From NCBI RefSeq assembly GCF_003610295.1, contig NZ_RAPV01000002.1, positions 868,001-932,000 of the forward strand: a DNA stretch of 64,000 nucleotides, in the 5' to 3' direction. This document shows positions 33,270-42,999 of this stretch, in pieces (position 1 is the stretch's first letter; the number at the start of each line of letters is the position of its first letter). Source of the DNA: Paraburkholderia sp. BL23I1N1 (lineage in GTDB: Bacteria > Pseudomonadota > Gammaproteobacteria > Burkholderiales > Burkholderiaceae). Made by a program: the position numbers and the translations under genes. Under the pieces are notes generated by a model. The model was given only the letters and a program-made list of their open reading frames with translations, made no database searches and was not told the origin of the DNA.

Positions 33270-34463
33270 ATGATCAATATCCTGTTAGTTTCATCGGACC
33301 TGGGGCGCGCTCAGCAGATCGCTGCGGTGATTGCCGCCAGCGGTGTGGGACACCAACTCAGGACGCTGGCAGTGGGCCTGAAGCAGGTGTGCGCCGACAA
33401 GGACGCGCTGCAAGCCGCGGACCTCTTGATCTTCGACGGCTATCACTTGACGCAGGACGATATCGACTCGCTCGAAAAGCTGTCGAGCCGCCATCGCGAG
33501 CTAGTCTGCACGCTGGTTACACCGGCACCGTCGCACGACGTGCTCATCCAGGCGATGCGCGCGGGCGTGCGCAACGTCGCGCTGTGGCCGATCGATCGCG
33601 ACAGCTTCGTAGCTGACCTCAAACGCGTCGCCGGGCGTCACGTCGAGGCGGCGCGCCACGACGGCCAGGTGTTGTCGTTCGTGTCGTGCAAGGGCGGCAG
33701 CGGCACCACTTTCATTGCCGTCAACCTCGGCTACGCGCTCGCCACGCTGCGCAACAAGCGCGTGCTGTTCGTCGATCTGAACCAGCAGTTCGGCGACGCC
33801 GCCTGTCTGGTCTGCGACAAGACTCCGCCCGCCACCATCGCGGAGGTCTGCGCGCAGATCGAACGTCTCGATGCGTCGTTTCTCGATGCCTGCCTGACCC
33901 ATGCCTACCCCAACTTCGATGTGCTGGCCGGGGCGGGCGACCCGGTCAAGGCGGGCGATATCAAGGTCGCCCACCTCGAGCGGATCGTCGCACTGATCCG
34001 CCATGAGTACGACGTCGTGATCTTCGATGTCGGCCAGAGCGTGAACCCGGTCTCGATCTTTGCGCTCGACCACAGCGACCTGATCTTTCCGGTGCTGCGC
34101 TCGAGCGTTCCGCACATTCGCGCCGGGCAGCGGTTGATGCATCTGTTCCAGTCGCTCGGTTATCCGGCCGAGCGTGTGCGGGTGCTCATCAACCAGTATG
34201 ACAAGCGCGGCCAGATCGACCTGAAGACCGTCGAGGACGTGATCGGCGCCAAGGTCTCGAAGGTACTGCCGCACGACGCCCGCCCGGTGCGCGACTCAGT
34301 CAACCAAGGCGTGCCGGTGCTCAAGCTGCAGAGGAGCAGCCCGATCTCGAAGAGCCTTGCCGAACTCGCCGATAGCCTGGCGCCGGCGCCCAAGGCGTCG
34401 GGCAACTCGGTGCTGACAAAGCTGTTCCGGGCCAGGCCGCGGGCTCAGCCTAGTCCTACGTGA
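33270..34463 (+). CDS. tadZ: Pilus localisation ATPase TadZ/CpaE
   Basis: I start at ATG 33270 (MINILLVSSDLGRAQQIAAV), eight bases after GGAG; 397 residues. The N-terminal 115 residues are a degenerate receiver-like domain (LLIFDGYHLTQDDI, VRNVALWPID). The MinD/ParA-type ATPase follows: deviant Walker A SCKGGSGTTFIAVNL (about 138-152), LFVDLNQQFGD, YDVVIFDVGQS. TadZ places the secretion machine at a cell pole or site. Spacing to tadA is 75 bases. Its receiver-like part lacks the usual acidic pocket. Confidence 0.92.
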   Translation: MINILLVSSDLGRAQQIAAVIAASGVGHQLRTLAVGLKQVCADKDALQAADLLIFDGYHLTQDDIDSLEKLSSRHRELVCTLVTPAPSHDVLIQAMRAGVRNVALWPIDRDSFVADLKRVAGRHVEAARHDGQVLSFVSCKGGSGTTFIAVNLGYALATLRNKRVLFVDLNQQFGDAACLVCDKTPPATIAEVCAQIERLDASFLDACLTHAYPNFDVLAGAGDPVKAGDIKVAHLERIVALIRHEYDVVIFDVGQSVNPVSIFALDHSDLIFPVLRSSVPHIRAGQRLMHLFQSLGYPAERVRVLINQYDKRGQIDLKTVEDVIGAKVSKVLPHDARPVRDSVNQGVPVLKLQRSSPISKSLAELADSLAPAPKASGNSVLTKLFRARPRAQPSPT

Positions 34464-34538
34464 CGCTATGTGAATCTGCCTGAAGCGACCTGAGCCAACC
34501 TGAACGCGCCACCCTGAGATCCAAACCGGAGCACCACC

Positions 34539-35966
34539 ATGTCACTGCGCGAACACCTTTTCAAGCAGGCAGCCGAGGCGCTGATTGCACCGAGCCTCGC
34601 TGCGGCGGATGTGGCCGTCGCAGCGGAGCCGACCGCCACGCGCCCGGCGAATGGCGCCGCAGACTCGGCCTCGAACAGCGGGCTGGCGCGGCGCGCTTAC
34701 CAGCAGCTCAAGATGGAGATCCATGAAGCGATCATCGAGCGCGTCGAGCTGGACAAGCTGCAGCATCTGTCGCCCGAGCAGGTCCACCGTGAGCTCGCGC
34801 AACTGGTCGGCAGGCTGATCGAGGAAGGCAACATCCTGATGAACGACGTCGAGCGCCGCCAACTGGTGCAGGACGTGCAGGACGAGATGCTCGGGCTCGG
34901 CCCGCTCGAACCGCTGCTCAAGGACCCGACCATCTCGGACATCCTCGTGAACACCGCCCATCACGTCTATGTCGAGCGGCGCGGCAAGCTCGAGGCCACC
35001 GACGTGGAGTTCTACGACAACGCACACCTGATGAAGGTGATCGAAAAAATCGTCTCACGGGTGGGTCGGCGCATCGACGAATCGGTGCCGATGGTCGATG
35101 CGCGGCTCGCCGACGGCTCACGCGTGAACGCGATCATCCCGCCTTCGGCAATTGACGGCCCGCTGCTGTCGATCCGGCGTTTCGCGGTGAATCCGCTGAA
35201 AGTGGCGGACCTGATCGAATACCAGACCTTCACCTCGCCGATGGTGCAACTGCTCGAAGCGCTGATCAAGGCGAAGATCAACGTGCTGATTTCAGGCGGC
35301 ACCGGCAGCGGCAAAACCACGATGCTGAATCTGCTGTCGGGCTTCATCCCGGCGGACGAACGGATCGTGACGATCGAAGACGCGGCCGAACTGCAACTGC
35401 GTCAGGAGCACGTGCTGCGCCTCGAAACGCGGCCACCGAACATCGAAGGCAAGGGCGAGATCAGCCAGCGCTCGCTTGTCAAGAACGCGCTGCGGATGCG
35501 CCCGGACCGCATCATCCTCGGCGAAGTGCGCGGCGCCGAAGCCCTCGATATGCTGCATGCGATGAACACCGGCCACGAAGGCTCGATGGCCACAATCCAC
35601 GCCAACACCGCGCGCGATGCGCTGACCCGGCTCGAAAACATGGTCAGCATGGCGGGTCTCGCGTTACCGCCCAAGGCGATGCGCCAGCAGGTCGCCTCGG
35701 CGATCACGGTGATCGTGCAGGCCTCGCGTCTCACCGATGGCCGCCGCAAGTTGATGAGCATTCAGGAAATCACCGGCATGGAAGGCGACATGATCAACAT
35801 GCAGGAGATCTTCACCTTCAAGCGCACCGGCGTGGATAGTGAAGGGCACGTGAATGGCTACTTCTGCGCGACCGGCGTGCGGCCGCAATTCACCGAGCGG
35901 CTGCAGGCCTTCGGAGTGAACGTGCCGGACCATATCTACGATCCGCAGAAGCGCTATGAAGTCTGA
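34539..35966 (+). CDS. tadA: Secretion ATPase TadA/CpaF
   Basis: A 475-residue hexameric motor of the VirB11/type II secretion family. N-terminal helical part with [20 protein letters not shown], then [20 protein letters not shown]. Walker [17 protein letters not shown] (about 252), Asp box [16 protein letters not shown], Walker [17 protein letters not shown] (about 325), His box [12 protein letters not shown] (about 350). It powers pilus polymerisation from the cytoplasm together with TadB and TadC. All motifs intact. Confidence 0.96.
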   Translation: MSLREHLFKQAAEALIAPSLAAADVAVAAEPTATRPANGAADSASNSGLARRAYQQLKMEIHEAIIERVELDKLQHLSPEQVHRELAQLVGRLIEEGNILMNDVERRQLVQDVQDEMLGLGPLEPLLKDPTISDILVNTAHHVYVERRGKLEATDVEFYDNAHLMKVIEKIVSRVGRRIDESVPMVDARLADGSRVNAIIPPSAIDGPLLSIRRFAVNPLKVADLIEYQTFTSPMVQLLEALIKAKINVLISGGTGSGKTTMLNLLSGFIPADERIVTIEDAAELQLRQEHVLRLETRPPNIEGKGEISQRSLVKNALRMRPDRIILGEVRGAEALDMLHAMNTGHEGSMATIHANTARDALTRLENMVSMAGLALPPKAMRQQVASAITVIVQASRLTDGRRKLMSIQEITGMEGDMINMQEIFTFKRTGVDSEGHVNGYFCATGVRPQFTERLQAFGVNVPDHIYDPQKRYEV

Positions 35967-35987
35967 TCCGGTATTGGGGAGCGCGTC

Positions 35988-36965
35988 ATGAACAGATTGT
36001 TTCTTGGGTTTGCCGTGTTGCTGTTTTTCGCCGTGGTGCTCGTGATCGAAGCGGGCTACCTGTGGTGGAACAGTCATCATGGGCCGGTGGTCAAGCGGCT
36101 CGATCAGCGCATTCGCGCGATGTCGGTGGGCGGCGAAATTGGCACCGCACAGTTGTCGATTCTGAAAGCACGGCTGCTGAGCGATTCGCCTTCGCTAACG
36201 AAGCTGCTGCTCGCGATTCCGCGCATCCACATGCTGGACCGGTTGCTGCTGCAGTCGGGGCGCGACTGGTCGGTGGGGCGGTTTCTCACCTATACGCTCG
36301 TGTTGCCATGTGTGGCCGCGGCGGTCGCGCTGTGCCTCGGCGTGCCGCTGCTGCCTTCGCTTGCGCTCGCGGCAGTGTTCGCGCTGCTGCCGCTCGGGCA
36401 TGTGCATCGCAGCCGTTCGAAACGTATCGCGGTGCTCGAGCGGCAGTTGCCCGAGGCAGCGGACCTGATCAGCCGCGCGCTGCGCGCCGGGCACTCGTTC
36501 CCGAGTTCACTCGGCATGGTGGGCGAAGAACTCGCCAAGCCGCTTGGCGGCGAGTTTCAGACCACCTTCGATGAGATCAGCTACGGCGTGTCGATGAACG
36601 ACGCACTGAAGAACATGGTGGCGCGCGTACCGGTCATGGACCTGCGCTACTTTGTGATTGCGGTGCTGATCCAGCGCGAGGCGGGCGGCAACCTATCCGA
36701 AATCCTCGACAACATCAGCCAGATCATCCGCGAGCGGCTGAAGCTGCTGAGCAAGGTCAAGGTGCTGTCGGCTGAAGGGCGTCTCTCGGCATGGATTCTC
36801 GGCGTGCTGCCGTTCGCTCTCGCCGGGGTGATCATGCTGATCAATCCGGACTTCTTTATGGGGCTGATCAACGATCCCGCGGGCTTGAAGGTGATCGGCG
36901 TCTCGCTGGTCAGCATGTTGTTGGGCATTGTCTGGATGCGCAAAGTCATCCGGATCCACGTCTGA
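35988..36965 (+). CDS. tadB: Inner-membrane platform protein TadB
   Basis: A 325-residue protein, 21 bases after tadA. Begins with a membrane helix (LFLGFAVLLFFAVVLVIEAG), has further helices around 100-135, and the T2SSF (GspF) domain with LPEAADLISRALRAGHSFPS, LGGEFQTTFDEISYGVSMND and LREERLKLLSKVKVLSAEG-like text (RERLKLLSKVKVLSAEG). It ends in two membrane helices (ILGVLPFALAGVIMLIN, LVSMLLGIVWMRKV). Forms the membrane platform with TadC under the TadA motor. Confidence 0.94.
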   Translation: MNRLFLGFAVLLFFAVVLVIEAGYLWWNSHHGPVVKRLDQRIRAMSVGGEIGTAQLSILKARLLSDSPSLTKLLLAIPRIHMLDRLLLQSGRDWSVGRFLTYTLVLPCVAAAVALCLGVPLLPSLALAAVFALLPLGHVHRSRSKRIAVLERQLPEAADLISRALRAGHSFPSSLGMVGEELAKPLGGEFQTTFDEISYGVSMNDALKNMVARVPVMDLRYFVIAVLIQREAGGNLSEILDNISQIIRERLKLLSKVKVLSAEGRLSAWILGVLPFALAGVIMLINPDFFMGLINDPAGLKVIGVSLVSMLLGIVWMRKVIRIHV

Positions 36966-37013
36966 GTGGCCGCTGCAGGTAGCGGCAATGAGTGGCAAAT
37001 TCGCGAGGAAATC

Positions 37014-37988
37014 ATGAACACCATGCAAATCGTGTTGCTGGGCGCGACCTTCATCATCGTCTTCGGCGCGGCGCTGGGCGTCATGCTGATCACACGGCCC
37101 AACGTCTTGCAGCGGCGCCTCGAGGCAATCGCGCCCGGCGGCATCGGCCAAAGTGAGAGCGTCGGGAGCACGGTGGCGGAGGGCCGCCCGCAATGGCTGG
37201 AGACGATCGCCAAGGCGTCCGCGCATGTGGCCAAGCTATCGTTGCCCACAGAGGGCTGGGACAAGTCCGCACTACGCACGCGTTTCATGAACGCCGGCTG
37301 GCGTGGCGCCGCGGCTCCGGCGATCTATTTCGCTGCGAAGACGGTATTTGCGCTCGGTATGCCGCTGGTCGCGCTGCTCATGCTGGGGAGCTTGCCGAGT
37401 AACGTGCCGCACAGCCTCGCGCTGGTCGCTGTGCTGCTGATGTTGCTGGCGACGCTGGGCTACTACCTGCCGAACGTCGTGTTGGCGCGCCAGATCGACC
37501 GTCGGCAGCAGGACATTTTCGAAAGCCTGCCCGATGCGCTCGACCTGATGACCGTGTGTGTGGAGGCTGGCCTCGGTGTCGACGCGGCGATGCTGCGTGT
37601 GGCCGACGAGATTCACGTGAAGAGCCAGGTGTTGAGCGACGAGCTCTCACTCGTGCTGCTCGAGTTGCGCGCCGGATCGAGCCGCGACAAGGCCTTGCGC
37701 AATCTGGCGATGCGCACCGGCGTGGCCGATGTGGAGACGCTGGTGGCGATGCTGGTCCAGGCTGAGCGTTTCGGCACCAGTGTGGGCGCCGCGTTGCGTG
37801 TGCAGACGGACATGCTGCGCACGAGGCGGCGCCACCTTGCCGAGGAGCGTGCCGCGAAAGTCGCGTTGAAGCTGCTGTTTCCGTTGATGTTCTTCATTTT
37901 CCCGGCGCTTCTGATCGTGCTGCTCGGACCGGCTGTGATCCAGATCTATCGCGTGATGTTGCCGACGGTCAGCGGAATCGGGGGATGA
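37014..37988 (+). CDS. tadC: Inner-membrane platform protein TadC
   Basis: ATG 37014 (MNTMQIVLLGATFIIVFGAA) after GAGG; 324 residues. Companion GspF-domain protein of TadB: QDIFESLPDALDLMTVCVEA, GLGVDAAMLRVADE, LRAGSSRDKALRNLAMRTGV and RTRRRHLAEERAAKVALKLL are the usual TadC blocks, with a C-terminal helix LMFFIFPALLIVLLGPAVIQ. Only about 50 bases follow before tadE, leaving no room for the TPR gene tadD that usually comes next. Confidence 0.94.
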   Translation: MNTMQIVLLGATFIIVFGAALGVMLITRPNVLQRRLEAIAPGGIGQSESVGSTVAEGRPQWLETIAKASAHVAKLSLPTEGWDKSALRTRFMNAGWRGAAAPAIYFAAKTVFALGMPLVALLMLGSLPSNVPHSLALVAVLLMLLATLGYYLPNVVLARQIDRRQQDIFESLPDALDLMTVCVEAGLGVDAAMLRVADEIHVKSQVLSDELSLVLLELRAGSSRDKALRNLAMRTGVADVETLVAMLVQAERFGTSVGAALRVQTDMLRTRRRHLAEERAAKVALKLLFPLMFFIFPALLIVLLGPAVIQIYRVMLPTVSGIGG

Positions 37989-38040
37989 CTCAGCGCGACA
38001 CAGCAAGACGAAACGACAGGCCGGAGCGGGGGAGAACAAG

Positions 38041-38526
38041 ATGAGTGGGTCAAAACGCAGGATCGTCAGGCGCTCGCGCAAGGGGCAGAACGGCTCGACC
38101 GTGGTGGAGTTCGCGATCGTCGCGCCGCTGCTGTTCTTTGTGGTCTGCATGATCATCGACCTCGGGCTGATGTTCTGGGTCAATCTGACGATGCAGTACG
38201 CCGTGCATGAAGGCGCACGTTATGCGGTCACCGGGCAGAGCAACCTCGATCCGAATGCCGCCAGCCAGCAACGCTATCTGGCCGTGATCCAGGACATCGA
38301 GGATGCCTCGATGGGACTCTATACCCTCGTCAACCCAGCCATCTCGGTGACGGTCAACGGCGTACCCGCGACGTATGGTGCGAACATGTTCGGCGGTCCC
38401 GGCGATCTGATCGTGCTGCAGCTCAATTGTGCGTGGCCGCTTCTTACCCCGTTGATCAAGCCGTTCTTCACCGGTGGGCAGTACTCGTTCACCGTCGCGG
38501 CGACCATGCGTAACGAGGGCTACTGA
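38041..38526 (+). CDS. tadE: TadE-like pseudopilin
   Basis: A 161-residue protein. After a basic start (MSGSKRRIVRRSRKGQNG) comes STVVEFAIVAPLLFFVVCMI, the TadE signature: a processed hydrophobic segment with the conserved Glu at position +5. Then ARYAVTGQSNLDPNAASQQR and a periplasmic domain. TadE is cut by the prepilin peptidase and acts in pilus initiation. Stop TGA overlaps the ATG of the next gene. Confidence 0.9.
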   Translation: MSGSKRRIVRRSRKGQNGSTVVEFAIVAPLLFFVVCMIIDLGLMFWVNLTMQYAVHEGARYAVTGQSNLDPNAASQQRYLAVIQDIEDASMGLYTLVNPAISVTVNGVPATYGANMFGGPGDLIVLQLNCAWPLLTPLIKPFFTGGQYSFTVAATMRNEGY

Positions 38527-39173
38527 TGAAAACCGTTCCTCACATGAGCCACCTCGAAACACGGCGCACGATGGCGGGCATCGCATCAATCGAGTTCGCC
38601 GTGCTGCTGCCAATGCTCTTGCTGCTCGCCGTGCCGACCTACGACCTCGCGCGCAACATTCAGGCCAACATGATTCTCGTGAACGTGAGCCGGGAGGGCG
38701 CCAACCTCGCGTTGCGAGCCTCGCTGACTTACCCGATGGAAACCATCATGAATGATCTGGCGTCGACCACGCCGCCGCTCGACATGGCCAATCGCGGCAT
38801 GATCTACATCACCGAGGTCATGGGCAACAGCGAAAACTGCAACGCGCAGGGCACCAACTGCACGATCCGCAACATCGTGCTCGCGCAATACGAATGGCAA
38901 CCCAACGGGCAGCAGGGCGCTTATACGCCCTCGAGCGCCGTGTGGAACTGCAGTTCGGGCAACTGGGGCAGCGACGGCAACTGCGGTGGAATTGGCGCGG
39001 GTCTCGCCGCACCGACCGCCAATGCGTTGACAGGGCAGCTGGCGGCGGGCCAGATCGTCTATGTGGTCGAAAGCTTCTACAAGATGCAGTACCTGTTTGG
39101 CGCAGCGAACTTTGGGTTCGGCGCGTCGACCACGGTGCTCAATCCCAATCTGTATTCGATGAACGTGTTTTGA
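38526..39173 (+). CDS. Second TadE/TadF-like pseudopilin
   Basis: A 215-residue protein whose start overlaps the tadE stop. GIASIEFAVLLPMLLLLAVP is again a pseudopilin leader and helix with the conserved Glu, followed by ARNIQANMILVNVSREGANL. The periplasmic part contains two Cys clusters (ENCNAQGTNCTIRN and WNCSSGNWGSDGNCGG), likely disulphides. By order it takes the place of TadF. Confidence 0.88.
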   Translation: MKTVPHMSHLETRRTMAGIASIEFAVLLPMLLLLAVPTYDLARNIQANMILVNVSREGANLALRASLTYPMETIMNDLASTTPPLDMANRGMIYITEVMGNSENCNAQGTNCTIRNIVLAQYEWQPNGQQGAYTPSSAVWNCSSGNWGSDGNCGGIGAGLAAPTANALTGQLAAGQIVYVVESFYKMQYLFGAANFGFGASTTVLNPNLYSMNVF

Positions 39174-39191
39174 CCGGCCTGCGGGGGCATC

Positions 39192-40565
39192 ATGAAAACA
39201 ACTGGCTATGCTGGGCGCAGATCCAGCAGACTTAACAGAAGACATAAGCAGCGCGGCGCCGTCAGCATCATCGTCGCTGCTTCCATCGTGCTCCTGATCG
39301 GCGTGGTGGGGATCGCCGTCGATTCGGGGCTGGGCTATATGGTCAAGGCCAAGCTCGACGCCGCCGCCGATGCGGCCGCGATCGCCGCGGGCGAGGCCGT
39401 CACCACCGGCAGCACCCAGGCGGCGCAGGCGGCCAATGCCATAGCGGCTGCCAACAGCTTCTTCGCCGCCAACTATCCGGCGGGCTACCTCGGCACGACG
39501 GCAACGCTGAATGCGCCCTCGGTGGTCTTCAACCAGGGCACGATTACGATCGACACGTCGGCGCAGGCAAGCATGCCGGTCGGCTTCATGCACCTGTTCG
39601 GCTTCAACCTGCTGAACGTGGCGAGCGCTTCCGAGACCGTCAGAAAAGATCTCGACCTGGTGCTCATCATCGACACCACTGGCTCGATGGCCACCGACCC
39701 AGCCGTGCCACCGGCGGTGCGTTCGGCGGCAATCACGTTCCTGCAGCAATTCGACCCGCTCACCGACCGGGTTTCGCTGATCCACTTCGCCTACGGTACG
39801 GTCGTCGACCAGCCATTCAACGGTAACGCCCGCGGCTTCGATATGGCGGCGATGACCAAAAGCATCAATGCGTTCAACTTTGCCGGCAGCACCAATTCGG
39901 AGGAAGCCTACTGGAATGCCCTCAACCAGCTGAACACCGTGATTACCCAACCGTCGAGCCTGCGAGTCATCGTGTTCTTCTCGGACGGTGCGCCCAACAG
40001 CTTCGCCTCGATTTTCCCGACCAAGAACCAGAACTGCAATTCTGTGGCCGGCACCATTATTAGCGGCGACACGCCGAGCACGCCGGCCGCGCTCTACGCT
40101 GACAACGTGCAGAGCCAGCAGCTCAGCTCGCCCTGTTACAACAACAATGCGTCGAAGCTGATCACGCAGTTGCCAACCTGGTACAACGCGCACAACACGT
40201 CGTGGCTCAACAATCAGACGATACCGGTGATCACCAACACGCCGCGTGTCGTTACCAGCACGGTGAACTATGCCAACGTGAACAACGCTGGACGCAACAT
40301 TGCCGAAGCGATGGCCAACCTGGCCCGCAGCGAGGGCACCTATGTCTACGCAATCGGCCGCGGCTCGGAACTCCTGACGCCCGAAGGCGCGAACGGAGAA
40401 ATCGGCCAGAACGTGCTGATGTGCATGGCCAATACGGCGAACTCGCTGCCGCGTTGCTACAACCCGAAGCAGCCGGTCGGGGTGTATTGCAGCGCGTTGA
40501 CGCCGGCCGACATGACGCCGTGTTTTTCCAGGCTCGCTTCGGAAATACTACGAATTGCGAAGTAG
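39192..40565 (+). CDS. tadG: TadG-like protein with VWA domain
   Basis: A 457-residue protein. N-terminal TadE/G leader helix (QRGAVSIIVAASIVLLIGVV, GIAVDSGLGYMVKAKLDAAA, DAAAIAAGEAV), then a von Willebrand factor A domain with the metal site LDLVLIIDTTGSMATDP (about residue 154) and LRVIVFFSDGAPNSF. Many Asn residues in the middle. TadG proteins sit in the envelope and are needed for efficient adhesion or pilus release. Last classical tad gene; the next gene begins 60 bases on. Confidence 0.92.
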   Translation: MKTTGYAGRRSSRLNRRHKQRGAVSIIVAASIVLLIGVVGIAVDSGLGYMVKAKLDAAADAAAIAAGEAVTTGSTQAAQAANAIAAANSFFAANYPAGYLGTTATLNAPSVVFNQGTITIDTSAQASMPVGFMHLFGFNLLNVASASETVRKDLDLVLIIDTTGSMATDPAVPPAVRSAAITFLQQFDPLTDRVSLIHFAYGTVVDQPFNGNARGFDMAAMTKSINAFNFAGSTNSEEAYWNALNQLNTVITQPSSLRVIVFFSDGAPNSFASIFPTKNQNCNSVAGTIISGDTPSTPAALYADNVQSQQLSSPCYNNNASKLITQLPTWYNAHNTSWLNNQTIPVITNTPRVVTSTVNYANVNNAGRNIAEAMANLARSEGTYVYAIGRGSELLTPEGANGEIGQNVLMCMANTANSLPRCYNPKQPVGVYCSALTPADMTPCFSRLASEILRIAK

Positions 40566-40625
40566 GCGAGAACCGGATCAACGGTCCACAGAACGAACAC
40601 GACGATGCTCCTGGCGGAGAACACC

Positions 40626-41279
40626 ATGACACCAGCCAAACCCATGACTGAAGCGTTGGCGATCGACTGGGGCACGCTCCTCGTCAACGTGGTCGCGCGC
40701 GCGATGACGGTGCTGCTGATGAGCGTGTTCGCTTACGCTGCGATGCGGCAATGGCTCGCCGCGCCTGAGCGCATCACGCTGATGTTGATGGTGATCTCGG
40801 AGCTGACGGCGGTGGGGGTATCGCTCGTATCGCGTTCGCCGCAAAAGCGCGACTGGACGCCGACGACCTTCGTCTGCACGGTCGCGGCAACCTACTATTT
40901 CCTCGCCGTGTGGCTTGCGCCCGGCATTCATCTGGTGCCGGAGGCGGTCGGGACGACGCTGCAGGTGGCCGGCCTCGGCTGGCAGATTTTCGCCAAGTTG
41001 TCGTTGCGCCGCTCGTTCGGACTGCTGCCGGCCAATCGCGGAATTGTCTCGTCCGGTGCGTACCGGTTCATGCGGCACCCGATTTATCTCGGCTACTGCA
41101 TTGCCGATATCGGTTTCCTGCTGGCTAATTTTGGGCTTCAGAACCTGCTGGTCTATGGCGCTTTGTTTTTGCTGCAGGGCTACCGGATCATGCGCGAGGA
41201 AAAGCTTCTCTCCGCCGATGAGGGCTATCGGATCTACAAGGGCAAGGTGCGTTACCGTGTAATTCCGGGTTTGTTTTGA
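40626..41279 (+). CDS. Isoprenylcysteine carboxyl-methyltransferase-like membrane protein
   Basis: ATG 40626 lies seven bases after GGAG, giving 217 residues; an in-frame ATG at 40605 is possible. Five or so membrane helices (LLVNVVARAMTVLLMSVFAY, LMLMVISELTAVGVSLV and on), then the ICMT/PEMT signature: LPANRGIVSSGAYRFMRHPI, YLGYCIADIGFLL and EEKLLSADEGYRIYKGKVRY. These residues bind S-adenosylmethionine. The substrate is unknown; position right after tadG suggests a role with the pilus or simple co-transcription. Confidence 0.82.
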   Translation: MTPAKPMTEALAIDWGTLLVNVVARAMTVLLMSVFAYAAMRQWLAAPERITLMLMVISELTAVGVSLVSRSPQKRDWTPTTFVCTVAATYYFLAVWLAPGIHLVPEAVGTTLQVAGLGWQIFAKLSLRRSFGLLPANRGIVSSGAYRFMRHPIYLGYCIADIGFLLANFGLQNLLVYGALFLLQGYRIMREEKLLSADEGYRIYKGKVRYRVIPGLF

Positions 41280-41286
41280 GGGAAGC

Positions 41287-41960
41287 TACTGCTGCATAAC
41301 TTGCAACAGGCGGTGATCCCGGCCCAGGCCGACGAGATCTGCGCCTTACGGCGCATCTGTCGACGATGTCATCGGTGGACGGCGCTAAAGGACTACCGAC
41401 CACGCAAAGTCGATACGGGTACGGTATCTCGAGCAGATCGTCAGGGGTCTGCTGCCACGGTCCGAGACCGAGCCGTACATGAAGAGAGCGCAGCAAACTT
41501 ACGTCAATAAATTACGCTGGTGCTTCTGGCATGCGAACGCTGCAAAAGCGGAGCAGCGAATGCGACAGATCTCGCTGCTCTGTCGCGTCGTTGTGCCGCA
41601 GACGCAGCGATTCGCGCGGAGCCTCGAACAACTCGCCTATCGCCTCGACGAGTTGTTTGCTTACCTGGAAAGCAACCACGGCTCGACGATCGTCTACGGG
41701 AAGCACTATCGTGAGCACAAGCCGATTTCGACGGCTATGGCGGAATCGGCGGTGAACCAGGTGGTAAATGCACGCATATGCAAGCGCCAGGACATGCGCT
41801 GAACGCCGCGTGGCGCCCATCTGCTTGCCCAGGTGCGATGCGCGGTGATCAATGGTGATCTGGCAGCCAGGCTTGCAGCCTATCGAGCGCGCATCGACAA
41901 AGTACCGGAGGAGGTGCTCCGCTTTCTCGAGTTCCTGCAGCGGGCGGCAGAAGCGGAATC
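41287..41960 (+). pseudogene. ISKra4-family transposase remnant
   Basis: Pieces of a transposase: LRRICRRCHRWTALKDYRPR (zinc-ribbon part near 41340-41410) and, from 41479, AYLESNHGSTIVYGKHYREH, KPISTAMAESAVNQVVNARI with CKRQDMR then TGA, continuing in the same frame TPRGAHLLAQVRCAVINGDL. In intact ISKra4 enzymes this reads QMRWTPRGAH, so a Trp codon TGG has become TGA. The middle of the protein, with the catalytic residues, is missing and the first part is frameshifted. It sits just downstream of the tad locus. Confidence 0.78.
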
Positions 41961-41983
41961 CCACGCTTTTTTTAACGGTCCCT

Positions 41984-42163
41984 GTGCGGAACGTTTGGCG
42001 ATTCATCACTGTTTCGCTTGGCGGCGCGGCTTTGACCGGACTGGTGTCGTACCTCGCGCAGATTGCTGGGGCCGAGCCGTGGATAGGGATTGCGATGGTC
42101 ATTTGCGCAGTCACGCCGCTTTCTTTTGTCACCCACCGTTGGTGGACATATGCAGAGTCTTGA
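41984..42163 (+). pseudogene. Short membrane-protein fragment, GtrA-like
   Basis: From GTG 41984 the frame reads RNVWRFITVSLGGAALTGLV, then IGIAMVICAVTPLSFVTHRW and WTYAES. Two hydrophobic helices ending in F-x-x-HRWW(T/V)-(Y/F) resemble the end of GtrA-type flippase proteins. The preceding codons belong to the ISKra4 remnant, so the gene has lost its start. Weak call; could be a small unrelated membrane protein. Confidence 0.3.
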
Positions 42164-42198
42164 GTACGCGCGCCGCGGCTATCAGCGGTGACAAGCTT

Positions 42199-42999
42199 TC
42201 ACCGCCTGAGGTGCTCCAGCGCATCTCTCATCGGCAAACTGGAAATGACAATCGGCCCGGTGAACGGCGTATCCAGATCAACGATCACGTAGATGGCAGA
42301 AGCAATCGATACTGCGCCAAGCGAGATCGTGACCAACGCCAACGCATTGCGTGGCGCGATCAATCCGAAGCTGAGAAAGATCACGCATAACCAGAACGTC
42401 AGTGTCATCAGAAATGGCAGAGAAATTGAGCTGTGCGCTTCCTCGATGATCTTCCATCGAGCATCCACGGTTCGCCGATATTGCGTCAATGCATCGTCGA
42501 GCGTGCGCTGTTGCAGTGGCTCACGCGCCTGCAATTGCCGCAACTGCCGCCCCACCGCGGTCAACATATCGCCGAGCCGCACGTTTTCCAGCTTCTGCGA
42601 GTTGTCCTGTGATCCGATGTCCCGCGGATAGTCACCGGCCGGAGCCGGTTCGTTGGGCCATGTCGATGCAATCGCCGCCGCGGTGTACACGCGAAGCAGG
42701 TTCCGGGCCTCATCAGTACTGCCGCCGTATTCCCGCAAGGTCGTGTCGAATTCGATCAGGTCGGCCGCGAAGGTGCGCAAATCATTCGATGCGGTGTCGA
42801 AACTGGATTTCGCGGACGCCGTCATCAACCCGAGCACCAAAGCGGCAAACGTCACCAGCATGCCGATAACCAGCTGGATGAGTTGCACGGTTTCGTGCGC
42901 CTTATGCTCCTCGGGCAGCAAGGGCCGCACCCACACGCCCAAGCCGGTTCCGACAAGCAATAAAGCGAAAACCAGCAGAGCCGAGCTTATTTCTGACAT
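42199..42999 (-). CDS. DUF4239 membrane protein (bestrophin-like)
   Basis: A 266-residue protein with four membrane helices, two at the start (LLVFALLLVGTGLGVWV; QLVIGMLVTFAALVLGLMTA) and two at the end (FLMTLTFWLCVIFLSFGLIA; ALVTISLGAVSIASAIYVIV), with a helical soluble part between containing SSFDTASNDLRTFAADLIEF and DDALTQYRRTVDARWKIIEE. This is the DUF4239 layout; such proteins are sometimes annotated bestrophin-like channels, but function is unproven. It stands alone, on the strand opposite to its neighbours. Confidence 0.82.
   Translation of the reverse strand: MSEISSALLVFALLLVGTGLGVWVRPLLPEEHKAHETVQLIQLVIGMLVTFAALVLGLMTASAKSSFDTASNDLRTFAADLIEFDTTLREYGGSTDEARNLLRVYTAAAIASTWPNEPAPAGDYPRDIGSQDNSQKLENVRLGDMLTAVGRQLRQLQAREPLQQRTLDDALTQYRRTVDARWKIIEEAHSSISLPFLMTLTFWLCVIFLSFGLIAPRNALALVTISLGAVSIASAIYVIVDLDTPFTGPIVISSLPMRDALEHLRR

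Noticed and set aside
38586..40193. 535-codon open frame antisense to the TadE/F and TadG genes
   Set aside because: Spans three plus-strand genes with good motifs; composition typical of a shadow.
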